Source: Bifidobacterium coryneforme (GTDB lineage Bacteria > Actinomycetota > Actinomycetes > Actinomycetales > Bifidobacteriaceae). From it: a stretch of DNA of 64,000 nt. A program made the position numbers and the translations under genes. The stretch is taken from positions 1,682,972 to 1,746,971 of the forward strand of contig NZ_CP007287.1 of the NCBI RefSeq assembly GCF_000737865.1. Direction: 5' to 3'. This document shows positions 45,201 through 52,964 of the stretch, piece after piece. Positions within the stretch are counted from its first letter, which is position 1, and the number at the start of each line of letters is the position of its first letter. The notes under the pieces were generated by a model. It was not told where the DNA came from. It did no database searches and saw only the letters and a program-made list of their open reading frames with translations.

Positions 45201-46139
45201 ATGTCCAAGTCCAGCCGCCAGTCCACCCAGGCCAGGCAGCAGCAGAACCGCAAGGCCAGGCTCCGGGCCGAGGAGGAGGCCCGCCAGCAGGAGGCCGCCC
45301 GGGAACGCAAGCAGCAGACCCTGATCGGACTTATCGTCACCATCGTGGTGGTGGCCCTGATTGCCCTGGGCGGATTCCTCTATTGGAACAGCCACAAGCC
45401 GGTCAAGGTGGAAAACGCCTACGAGACCGTCCAGAAGGTCAAGGTGAAGCCCTCGGTCGCCAACGACAAGGGCGGCATACTGATCAGCAAGGCCGGAGTG
45501 GACAAGTCGGTTGAGCAGGCCCCCACGGTGGAGATCTACATGGACTTCATGTGCCCAGGCTGCGGTGCCCTTCATCGCGGATTGGACTCCACCCTGACCG
45601 CCATGGTGAAGGCCGGGCAGATCAACCTGGTCATCTACCCCATGTCGTTCATGGACCGACTCACCACCGACGAGTACTCATCCCGTGCAGGTTCCGCCGC
45701 GGTCTACATCGCGCAGAACGATCCGGATCACTTCCTGCCCTTCATGGCCAGTCTTTACGACAAGGACTTCCAGCCCGACGAGGAGAACTACAAGCCGGTC
45801 AGCGACAAGCAGATCCGCCAGCAGGCCATCAAGGCGGGCATCAGCCCAGAGATGGCAGACCGTTCCCTCAAGGGCGAGTACAGGGCGTGGCTGAGTGCTT
45901 TGGACAAGTACACCCCGACCCGTAAGGAACTGTGGAATACCTCGGGGCACAACAAGGGACAGATGTCCACACCGACCGTCCGCATCAACGGGACCTTCTG
46001 GGACCTGGGGCAACTCTCCACGTCCGGACTGGACTACAAGGCCGGGCTCCTCAAGGCCATAGGCCTCGACCCCGAGCAGGTTGGCCAGGATGATGTCCTG
46101 CCTTCAATCGGCCCCAAGGGCAGCCCACTGGCCTTGTAA
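45201..46139 (+). CDS. DsbA-family thiol-disulfide oxidoreductase, membrane-anchored
   Basis: A 312-residue protein with a highly charged N-terminal cytoplasmic segment (about 38 residues, Arg/Gln/Glu-rich), a single membrane span (LIGLIVTIVVVALIALGGFL) and an extracytoplasmic thioredoxin fold. The active site is CPGC in MDFMCPGCGALHRG, and the cis-proline loop is STPTVRING. This is the actinobacterial DsbA-like arrangement that forms disulfides in exported proteins. AAAGGA lies upstream of the ATG, 65 bases after the kinase gene, so co-transcription is possible. Confidence 0.92.
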   Translation: MSKSSRQSTQARQQQNRKARLRAEEEARQQEAARERKQQTLIGLIVTIVVVALIALGGFLYWNSHKPVKVENAYETVQKVKVKPSVANDKGGILISKAGVDKSVEQAPTVEIYMDFMCPGCGALHRGLDSTLTAMVKAGQINLVIYPMSFMDRLTTDEYSSRAGSAAVYIAQNDPDHFLPFMASLYDKDFQPDEENYKPVSDKQIRQQAIKAGISPEMADRSLKGEYRAWLSALDKYTPTRKELWNTSGHNKGQMSTPTVRINGTFWDLGQLSTSGLDYKAGLLKAIGLDPEQVGQDDVLPSIGPKGSPLAL

Positions 46140-46287
46140 CACCCCTCGCGCATACGCACGGAACGCCGGCTCGCTCTCTCAATCCCATGCAGGATGTGTG
46201 TTCGCGCAAAGAGAGCGTTCCCGGCAGTGCATGGATGGTGTTAGGATAATCCACTGTATTGAGACCTGTGTCTGTCGGAACAGGACC

Positions 46288-46361
46288 GCCTCCTTAGCTC
46301 AGTTGGCCAGAGCAGCCGCCTTGTAAGCGGCAGGTCGTCAGTTCGAATCTGACAGGAGGCT
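46288..46361 (+). tRNA. tRNA-Thr (anticodon UGU)
   Basis: The 74-base cloverleaf has acceptor GCCTCCT/AGGAGGC, D-arm TAGCTCAGTTGGCCAGAGC, anticodon stem GCCGC/GCGGC with loop CTTGTAA (anticodon TGT, reads ACA), and T-arm GTCAG-TTCGAAT-CTGAC. The discriminator is T (U) at 46361, and CCA is not encoded. Confidence 0.97.
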
Positions 46362-46465
46362 CATTCGTAACGGAATTGCGTTGATTCCCCGCAAGAGGTT
46401 CAATTTTCTACAGGTTGCGATAGGATATTTAAAGATAACTACAGAGCTTCCCTCGAGTAAGTCAT

Positions 46466-46562
46466 TTCGAAGGCTCAGCCTTCGAAGGTACGGACCGGAG
46501 TCATTCCCCAACCATCTCCGCTCCGTATTGGGGGACGGGATCATTCCCCTTCATTCCCGTCC
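46466..46562 (+). repeat. Tandem hairpin array with repeated TCATTCCCC loops
   Basis: The three structures are TTCGAAGGCT/AGCCTTCGAA (46466-46486), ACGGACCGGAG/CTCCGCTCCGT with one mismatch (46490-46526), and GGACGGGA/TCCCGTCC (46533-46562). The loops of the second and third both begin with TCATTCCCC. This may be a composite terminator, a processed small RNA or a remnant of a repeat element. Confidence 0.55.
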
Positions 46563-46601
46563 TCTCCTCGTTAGGTCCGCGAGCAAAACCGCGTGACCCG
46601 G

Positions 46602-46638
46602 AAGAGCCCGGTCGACCACGATGGCCGACCGGGCTCTT
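46602..46638 (+). terminator. Terminator-like hairpin before the Rpf-like gene
   Basis: AAGAGCCCGGTCG and CGACCGGGCTCTT form a perfect 13-bp stem with an 11-base loop, ending the tRNA transcription unit. The T content of the tail is modest (TTCTGCT). Confidence 0.75.
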
Positions 46639-46770
46639 CTGCTATCTCAGGTCCCATCAAATGTGTACATTTATCTGGCTCTTGTCGCCCCCACAGCCGG
46701 GACCGAGCCGTTACCCGCTAAGATTCACGGGAGGGTACACCAGACGACTTCAGGTTCGGAGGGAGACGGG

Positions 46771-48210
46771 ATGGCCAGACGCTGGACACCGCGGCGGTTC
46801 ATCGTACAGAGACGGGTACGCGTGGCTCTGTGCGCCATCCTGACCGTCGTGGCAATGACCATCACCTTCGGCCTCACGGCCCACAAGAGCGTATCCCTGA
46901 GCGTCAATGGGCAGACGCGCACCATCAATACCTATGCCTACAGCGTGGACGGACTCCTGAAACAGGCCGGGGTCAAGGTCAAGACCCACGACCTGGTCGA
47001 TTCGACCTCTGGCGGACAGCTTCGCAACCACGATGTGGTTACCGTCCGTTCCGCATACCAGACCACAATCAACATCCAGGGGCAGCAGGTTGCCTTCTGG
47101 ACCACGGCCACCAGCGTCAACCAGCTCCTTGGCTTCTTCGAGGCCAACCAACGCAACGCCATGAAGGTCACCGTGGACGTGAAGAACGTTTACAACCAGC
47201 TGACCGGCGGTCTGGTCATCAACCAGGAAGGGCCTGTGACGGTCATTGCCGACGGGAAGAGCTCCGTGGCCCCAAACGGCAAGCTGCCAGCGGCTTCCAT
47301 CCTCGATTCCAAGGGGATAGTCCTGGGCAAGGAGGATCGCGTCTCGGTCGAAAAGGACCAGGACACCACGGTCCTGCGGGTACGACGCGTCACCCATGGA
47401 GAGACCGTCAGAAGCACCCCCCTGGCCTTTGGGATCCGAACGGTGATTGACCCTAATCTGGCCCCGGGGCAGATTGAGATTCGTCAGCAGGGCGTCGACG
47501 GAGAGAAGCAGGAGACCATACAGGTCACCTATGTGGATGGAGAGGCGGAATCCGAGAGCGTAGTCAAGGAAGAGACCGTCAGCATGCCCATCGACCAGGT
47601 GGTGGCCATCGGTCCGGACAAGCAGGAGACCAAACCGGACCAAGGCAAGACGAATGATGGGGACAAGGGCAAGAACAAGGATAAGAACCAGGAAAAGAAC
47701 GAGTCGAAGCAGGACTCCGACCAGGATAAGCCGACCCAGCCCACCACCCCTCCCCAGACCTCCAGACCGACCGAACCCGCACAGCCGACCCAGAATCCGC
47801 AACCCGCACAACCACCCGAGCCAGTCCGGCCCCCGGCCCCTCCCACCCCGACACCACCGACACCACCAACGCCACCGACACCAAGTAGCGGACTCTGGCA
47901 CGCCTCTCCGGAAGCGGCCATGACCTACGCAGCGGGAGCCGCAGCACAGAGGGGATGGGTCGGAAGCCAGTTCGATGACCTGGTCAAACTCTGGAACAGG
48001 GAATCGCGATGGCTCTGGTACGCGGAGAATCAGTACTCGGGCGCCTATGGAATACCCCAATCCCTACCTGGCAGCAAGATGGCGTCGGCTGGTGCCGCCT
48101 GGCGTGATGACGCAGCCGTTCAGATTGATTGGGGCCTGAGCTATATCGCCGGCAGGTACGGCAACCCCAGCGGGGCCTGGCGGCACTCGGAACAGACCGG
48201 ATGGTACTGA
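46771..48210 (+). CDS. Rpf-like cell-wall protein with ubiquitin-like (DUF348), G5-like and transglycosylase domains
   Basis: A 479-residue exported protein. After a basic N-terminus and signal/anchor segment (VALCAILTVVAMTITFGL) come DUF348-type repeats (VSLSVNGQTRTINTYAYSVD and later repeats), a G5-like segment ending near residue 285, a Lys/Glu- then Pro-rich linker (about residues 292-372), and a C-terminal lysozyme-like domain with NRESRWLWYAENQYSGAYG; the Glu in NRES is the expected catalytic residue. Such proteins cleave peptidoglycan and promote growth from dormancy. The ATG at 46771 has GGAGGGAG upstream. It overlaps rsmA by one base. Confidence 0.88.
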   Translation: MARRWTPRRFIVQRRVRVALCAILTVVAMTITFGLTAHKSVSLSVNGQTRTINTYAYSVDGLLKQAGVKVKTHDLVDSTSGGQLRNHDVVTVRSAYQTTINIQGQQVAFWTTATSVNQLLGFFEANQRNAMKVTVDVKNVYNQLTGGLVINQEGPVTVIADGKSSVAPNGKLPAASILDSKGIVLGKEDRVSVEKDQDTTVLRVRRVTHGETVRSTPLAFGIRTVIDPNLAPGQIEIRQQGVDGEKQETIQVTYVDGEAESESVVKEETVSMPIDQVVAIGPDKQETKPDQGKTNDGDKGKNKDKNQEKNESKQDSDQDKPTQPTTPPQTSRPTEPAQPTQNPQPAQPPEPVRPPAPPTPTPPTPPTPPTPSSGLWHASPEAAMTYAAGAAAQRGWVGSQFDDLVKLWNRESRWLWYAENQYSGAYGIPQSLPGSKMASAGAAWRDDAAVQIDWGLSYIAGRYGNPSGAWRHSEQTGWY

Positions 48211-49148
48211 TGCCCCTGCCCACCCCAGATGCACAGGGCGACCAGATCACCCACACCACCGATACGGACCAGGCCGAGACCGGACACCTCCTCGGAGCTG
48301 CGGATATCCGCCGCATAGCCGACCTGGCCGGGATCCACCCCACCAAGCGACTGGGGCAGAATTTCGTCATCGACCCCGGAACCGTGCGCCGAATCGTCCG
48401 TCTGGCCGAGGTGGGTGCCAATGACCCGGTTCTGGAGGTCGGACCGGGGCTGGGCTCCCTGACTCTCGGCCTCCTGGAAGTCGGCAGCAAGGTAACGGCC
48501 GTCGAGATCGATCCCGCTCTGGCCGCCCGCCTGCCCGAAACAATCGCCGACTTCATGCCCGATGCCCAAGACCGCCTCACGGTCATCAACAGGGATGCCC
48601 TGACACTGTCCGCGGACAACCAAGCCGACCTGGCGGCAGCAGGGAGCCTGACCCTGGTGTCCAACCTCCCCTACAACGTGGCCACACCTATCATCCTGAC
48701 CCTGCTGGAGCGCTTCCCCAACCTGAATCGCTTCCTGGTCATGGTGCAGAAAGAAGTGGCCGATCGCCTGGTCGCCTCCCCCGGGTCCAAGGTCTACGGG
48801 GCCCCCAGTCTGAAACTGGCCTGGTACGGACGGGCCGAATCCGCAGGCCGAATCGGGCGCAATGTCTTCTGGCCAGCACCGAACGTGGACTCGGCCCTGG
48901 TCTCCTTCACCCGTGCAACCGCGCCGTCCACCTCGCCGGAAGCCGTGGAGTCCCAGCGAAAAGAAGTCTTTGCCCTGGTGGATGCCGCCTTCGGGCAACG
49001 GCGCAAGACCCTCCATGCGGCCTTGAAGGGGTTGGTACCTCCCGAGGCTTTCACCGAGGCCGGCATAGACCCCACGCGGCGCGGCGAGACCATGCGCGTG
49101 GAAGAGTTCGCCGCCCTGGCCCGGGCCTGCCGGGAGACGGAGGAATGA
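48210..49148 (+). CDS. rsmA: 16S rRNA (adenine(1518)-N(6)/adenine(1519)-N(6))-dimethyltransferase
   Basis: A 312-residue KsgA/RsmA enzyme that dimethylates the two adenines of 16S helix 45. SAM-binding motif VLEVGPGLGSLTLGLLEVG, the adenine-site SNLPYNVATPIILTLLE and the downstream GRAESAGRIGRNVFWPAPNV are seen. The ATG at 48210 overlaps the preceding stop (TGATG), indicating coupling; an ATG at 48201 is also in frame. An N-terminal extension of about 35 residues precedes the LGQNFVID motif. It overlaps ispE by four bases, the usual actinobacterial rpf-ksgA-ispE order. Confidence 0.96.
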   Translation: MPLPTPDAQGDQITHTTDTDQAETGHLLGAADIRRIADLAGIHPTKRLGQNFVIDPGTVRRIVRLAEVGANDPVLEVGPGLGSLTLGLLEVGSKVTAVEIDPALAARLPETIADFMPDAQDRLTVINRDALTLSADNQADLAAAGSLTLVSNLPYNVATPIILTLLERFPNLNRFLVMVQKEVADRLVASPGSKVYGAPSLKLAWYGRAESAGRIGRNVFWPAPNVDSALVSFTRATAPSTSPEAVESQRKEVFALVDAAFGQRRKTLHAALKGLVPPEAFTEAGIDPTRRGETMRVEEFAALARACRETEE

Positions 49149-50074
49149 CACAACCGGAAGAAGCCGGACAACCAACCGGCAGAAGCGTAAGCCTGGACTG
49201 CCCGGCCAAGATAAACCTGAGGCTGAAAGTCGGGCCCAGTCATGATGAGTGGGGTAGCCGCCACCAACTGGATACGATCTACAGCGCTATCAGCCTCCAT
49301 GACCGGGTTGACCTGACCTTACGGGAACCGGGCTCCGGCTTCGCGCTGACCTTGGAGGGGGACCACCTGGGCGATCTGGCCGACGGCTATGCCGACCCCA
49401 AAGCCAACCTGGCCGTCAAGGCCCTTCTGGCCCTGGCCGGAACCACCGGTCACCAGCCTGACGTCTCCATCCACATCACCAAGCGCATACCGGTCGGTGC
49501 GGGCCTGGCCGGAGGATCGACCGATGCCGCCGGTACCCTGCTGGGCCTGAACAAGCTCTGGGGACTCGGTCTCCCTATGACCAGCCTGGAACCAATCGCC
49601 GCGGACCTGGGTGCCGATCTTCCTTTCTGCCTGCATGGCGGCATCTGCAAGGGGGCCGACTTCGGCCAGAAACTAACTCCCCTGGATACTCACGGCACCG
49701 AAGTCGCCCGACTGACCGAGACCGGGCTCACCGGGCATATGTTGATCGGTGCCTACGAGAAGGAACTCAGCACGGCCCGTGTCTACCGGACTTTCGACGA
49801 GGTTGGGTCGGGCCACAACGACCTCAACGACCTGGAGCTGGCCGCCTGCACCCTCCATCCTCGCTCAGGTCTTGCCCTTGACCTGGCCCGCGGATTCGGA
49901 GCCGGCCCCGCCTTCATCTCCGGGTCAGGACCCTCAGTGGTCGCCATGGTTCCCGAAGGGGACAGGGCAGCGACCCTGAAAGCGATCTGGGAGCGGGAAG
50001 GCGCCGTGGACTGGATCATCGAAGCCGACTCACCGGTCGCACCCGTCGTGAGACCGGTGAGCGTCACCCATTGA
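49145..50074 (+). CDS. ispE: 4-(cytidine 5'-diphospho)-2-C-methyl-D-erythritol kinase
   Basis: A 309-residue GHMP kinase in the non-mevalonate isoprenoid pathway. Motif 1 is CPAKINLRLKVG, the ATP loop is PVGAGLAGGSTDAAGTLLGLN, and motif 3 is ISGSGPSVVAMV. It overlaps rsmA by an ATGA and is followed after 39 bases by a LytR_C protein. The pathway supplies undecaprenyl phosphate for the cell wall, in keeping with the wall genes nearby. Conserved rsmA-ispE linkage is known in Gram-positive and Gram-negative genomes. Confidence 0.96.
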   Translation: MTQPEEAGQPTGRSVSLDCPAKINLRLKVGPSHDEWGSRHQLDTIYSAISLHDRVDLTLREPGSGFALTLEGDHLGDLADGYADPKANLAVKALLALAGTTGHQPDVSIHITKRIPVGAGLAGGSTDAAGTLLGLNKLWGLGLPMTSLEPIAADLGADLPFCLHGGICKGADFGQKLTPLDTHGTEVARLTETGLTGHMLIGAYEKELSTARVYRTFDEVGSGHNDLNDLELAACTLHPRSGLALDLARGFGAGPAFISGSGPSVVAMVPEGDRAATLKAIWEREGAVDWIIEADSPVAPVVRPVSVTH

Positions 50075-50113
50075 AGGTAGAGTGTTGACCAGGTAATTTG
50101 CGGAAGGTGGACC

Positions 50114-50725
50114 ATGACGAATCCCGAACCACTCGATGAACGTGAGGCTCGCCGACAGTTCGTGAGGCGCAGGCAGAAGATGGTATTCACCATCGCGGTC
50201 TGTGCCCTGGTGGTCATCATGATTGTCGCCAGTCTGGTCATCTTCGGTACCGTGGGTCGCTCCACCAAGGAAAGCAAGGTCGTCAAGCCCAACTATGGGG
50301 TCAGTCTGCCCTGTCCCCCCCAGGATTCCAAGCTGGTCAACCACCCCGATATCCGTATCAGGGTCCTCAACGGAACCAGCAAATCCGGCCTGGGCACGGC
50401 CGTGGCAGCTGCCCTGCGTAATCGCGGTTTCAACATGCAGGGGGTCGGCGACTACCCCAACAAGACGGAGACGGCACGCACCGAAATCCGTTTCGGCATC
50501 CAGGGCATCGACCGTGGTTATACGGTCGCAACCCAGTTCAACGACGCCATCATGATCATGGACGACCGGAGTGATGACCTGGTCGATGTGGTCATCGGAG
50601 CAACCTTCAACGACCTGAACGATGAAGACAAATCCTCCACGGTCGGCAAGGACATCGAAGGCATCAAGGGGTGTGTGGCCGATCCGGCAAGCATGAAAGA
50701 CCTGCCCGAAGCACCCAAGGCCTGA
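50114..50725 (+). CDS. LytR C-terminal domain (LytR_C) membrane protein
   Basis: A 203-residue protein with a charged N-terminal cytoplasmic region, one membrane span (MVFTIAVCALVVIMIVASLV) and an extracytoplasmic LytR_C domain (IRIRVLNGTSKSGLGTAVA to about residue 170) with RTEIRFG. This domain is commonly at the end of LytR-CpsA-Psr glycopolymer transferases and also occurs alone. Function alone is unclear; a cell-wall-associated adapter is plausible. GGAAGGTGG lies upstream of the ATG. It is convergent with cca, 18 bases apart. Confidence 0.85.
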   Translation: MTNPEPLDEREARRQFVRRRQKMVFTIAVCALVVIMIVASLVIFGTVGRSTKESKVVKPNYGVSLPCPPQDSKLVNHPDIRIRVLNGTSKSGLGTAVAAALRNRGFNMQGVGDYPNKTETARTEIRFGIQGIDRGYTVATQFNDAIMIMDDRSDDLVDVVIGATFNDLNDEDKSSTVGKDIEGIKGCVADPASMKDLPEAPKA

Positions 50726-50743
50726 TCGGGATTCCCCCAGGGC

Positions 50744-52180
50744 CTAGTCCTCGGCTCCCTCCCGGGCCCACCAGCTCTTCAACTCCTCCACGGCCTGGTC
50801 CTGATCGACCGGCCCCATATCCAGGCGGTAGTCCAGCATGTGCCGGTAGGCCTTGCCCACCATCGGTCCGGGCTGAAGGTCCAGTATCTCCATGATCTGC
50901 CCGCCATCCAGGTCGGGTCGGATGGCATCCAGATCCTCCTGCTTGCGCAGCTGGCGCACCCGCTCCTCCAACTCGTCCATGGCGGCCGAGAATATCTGGG
51001 ACTTGCGTTTGTTCCTGGTGGTCGCATCAGCCCTGGTCAGGCGGTTCAGCCGCTCGAAGAGCGGTCCTGTCTCCTTGGCATAGCGCCGGACGGCAGCATC
51101 GGTCCACCGCTCGTCCACGTACCCGTGGAAGCGCAGATGCATGCCAATCAGGTCGCAGACGTCATCGATGATGTGGTGGTCGAAGCGCAGGGCCTTCAAC
51201 CTGGTACGGGCCATTCGGGCACCGACTGCATCATGGTGGTGGAAACTCACCTTCCCACCGGATTCGAAACGTCTGGTCTTGGGCTTGCCTATGTCGTGCA
51301 TGAGAGCCGCCAGGCGCAGGGTCAGGTCAGGGGCCGGCACAGGTCCGTCCGGGCCGGTCTCCAGGGCGATGGCCCGATCCACCACCATCAGGGTGTGCTC
51401 AAAAACGTCCTTATGGCGATGATGCTCATCAAGCTCCAGTTCCAGGGCGGGAATCTCGGGCAGGACGATATCGGCCAGACCTGATTCGACCAGGGCCTCG
51501 ATTCCCTTGGTGGGATGGGCACTGAGCATGAGTTTGGTCAACTCGTCGCGGACCCTCTCGGCCGAGACGATACTGATTCGGTCGGTCATCCGGGTTATGG
51601 CCTCGGCCGTCTCAGGGGCGATGGTGAAACCCAGCTGAGCCACGAAACGAACGGCCCGCATCATCCTCAACGGATCATCTTCGAAGGACTGTTCGGGATC
51701 CACAGGGGTACGCAGCACCTGCTTGGCCAGATCATTGGCACCCCGATAGGGGTCGACGAAAACCAGGTCCGGCACCCGCAGGGCCATGGCATTGACCGTG
51801 AAATCCCTTCGGGAGAGGTCCCCCTCCAGGCTGTCGCCATAATCCACGTCAGGCTTGCGCGAGTCCGGATCGTAGGTGTCCCTGCGATAGGTGGTCACCT
51901 CGACCTTGATTTCCGTTCCATCCGGGCGGCGGCGCATGGCTCCCAAGGTGCCGAACTTGCGGCCCATGTCCCAGAATCCGGAACCCCACTTGTGCAGAAT
52001 CGGTTCAAACTCCTCGGGCCGGGCCGAAGTACAGAAATCCAGGTCGTGCGATGGCCGATGCAGGAGCAGGTCACGGACGGGACCCCCCACCAGCGACAGT
52101 TCAAATCCTTGATCGGCAAACAGTTGTCCGAGTTCGATAGCCTCGGGCCAGACTTGGAAATCCACGCTCACCCTTTCCAT
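50744..52180 (-). CDS. cca: CCA tRNA nucleotidyltransferase
   Basis: A 478-residue class II nucleotidyltransferase that adds CCA to tRNA 3' ends. This is consistent with the tRNA-Thr gene lacking encoded CCA. The head has LVGGPVRDLLLHR and LDFCTSA with the metal Asps, then RDFTVNAMA and DPLRMMRAVRFVAQ. The C-terminal HD domain is seen as LAALMHDIGKPKT and HHDAVGARM. Actinobacterial enzymes of this length usually have this HD part. The ATG at 52180 lacks a strong ribosome site. It is divergent from the NUDIX gene with only 67 bases between, so promoters overlap. Confidence 0.95.
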   Translation of the reverse strand: MERVSVDFQVWPEAIELGQLFADQGFELSLVGGPVRDLLLHRPSHDLDFCTSARPEEFEPILHKWGSGFWDMGRKFGTLGAMRRRPDGTEIKVEVTTYRRDTYDPDSRKPDVDYGDSLEGDLSRRDFTVNAMALRVPDLVFVDPYRGANDLAKQVLRTPVDPEQSFEDDPLRMMRAVRFVAQLGFTIAPETAEAITRMTDRISIVSAERVRDELTKLMLSAHPTKGIEALVESGLADIVLPEIPALELELDEHHRHKDVFEHTLMVVDRAIALETGPDGPVPAPDLTLRLAALMHDIGKPKTRRFESGGKVSFHHHDAVGARMARTRLKALRFDHHIIDDVCDLIGMHLRFHGYVDERWTDAAVRRYAKETGPLFERLNRLTRADATTRNKRKSQIFSAAMDELEERVRQLRKQEDLDAIRPDLDGGQIMEILDLQPGPMVGKAYRHMLDYRLDMGPVDQDQAVEELKSWWAREGAED

Positions 52181-52247
52181 ATAGAGTTCATGCGCCTACT
52201 AGCTTACCGTTACCCCACCTGCACATTAACCTACGTAAAGTGGAATT

Positions 52248-52964
52248 ATGATTACGCCCGCAGACCTTGCGCGCATGCTCTCGCAAAGCGCCGACCCTGC
52301 GGACAGTCATGCCTCCAGACCGAAGGATGCCCCCCGGGAGACCGATCCGAGATCGCCCCTCCTGTATTCGGTGGGCGAGTCCCTGGACCCCCTGCTACGC
52401 GATGGCCACCTCGCCCGGCAACCCCTGGAACAGGAGGAAGCCGCCGACGGCACACCAACCCCCGCCCTGATGCCCCGCCACAAGAATGCAGGCAAGCCGG
52501 CCACCTTCGCGTCCCTGGATGCCCAGGAACTCCCCGTGGTCAGGGAGTACTCGGCAGGAGGCCTGATTTTCGACCACCAGGAGCGGGTGGCCATCATCGC
52601 CCGCCATTCTCGGTCTGGACACCTGGAATGGTGCCTACCCAAGGGGCATATCGAAAAAGGGGAGACGCCCGAGGAGACGGCCGTCCGTGAGGTCCAGGAA
52701 GAGACGGGAATCCTGGGGCAGGTGACCGATTCGATCGCCACGATAGACTATTGGTTCACCGGAACCAACCAGCGGGTCCACAAGCTGGTGCATCATTTCG
52801 TCCTGCAGATGATCGGCGGAACCCTAAGTGTTGAGGGCGACCCGGACCACGAGGCTGAGGATGCCATCTGGGTGGACTTCTCGGATCTGGCCTCGGTGCT
52901 GAGTTACCCCAATGAGCGGAAGATAGCCTGGCTGTACGCGAGGAAGTACAAGAAGCAGATATGA
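52248..52964 (+). CDS. NUDIX hydrolase
   Basis: A 238-residue protein. The N-terminal 95 residues are low-complexity, then the NUDIX fold begins at REYSAGGLIFD with the catalytic box GHIEKGETPEETAVREVQEE. The C-terminal region DAIWVDFSDLASVLSYPNER closes the fold. The substrate is unknown; actinobacterial homologues next to murJ are conserved in location and may be housekeeping. It overlaps the following gene by four bases (ATGA). Its divergent partner is cca. Confidence 0.9.
   Translation: MITPADLARMLSQSADPADSHASRPKDAPRETDPRSPLLYSVGESLDPLLRDGHLARQPLEQEEAADGTPTPALMPRHKNAGKPATFASLDAQELPVVREYSAGGLIFDHQERVAIIARHSRSGHLEWCLPKGHIEKGETPEETAVREVQEETGILGQVTDSIATIDYWFTGTNQRVHKLVHHFVLQMIGGTLSVEGDPDHEAEDAIWVDFSDLASVLSYPNERKIAWLYARKYKKQI

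Larger units (their letters stand above)
46362..46770. other. tRNA-Thr to Rpf-like gene interval with tandem hairpins
   Basis: This 409-base stretch is AT-richer near 46390-46450, followed by three adjacent hairpins (46466-46562) and a terminator at 46602-46638. A frame of about 71 codons (46381-46596) runs through the hairpins but has no recognisable domain or good initiation site, so I do not call it a gene. No attachment-site duplication of the tRNA end was seen. Confidence 0.5.

Noticed and set aside
46381-46596. A 71-codon frame after tRNA-Thr
   Set aside because: It runs through three hairpins and lacks a ribosome site and any known domain. RNA structure explains the region better.
46288-46770. 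An integrated element at tRNA-Thr
   Set aside because: No integrase gene and no direct repeat of the tRNA 3' end were found within the window.
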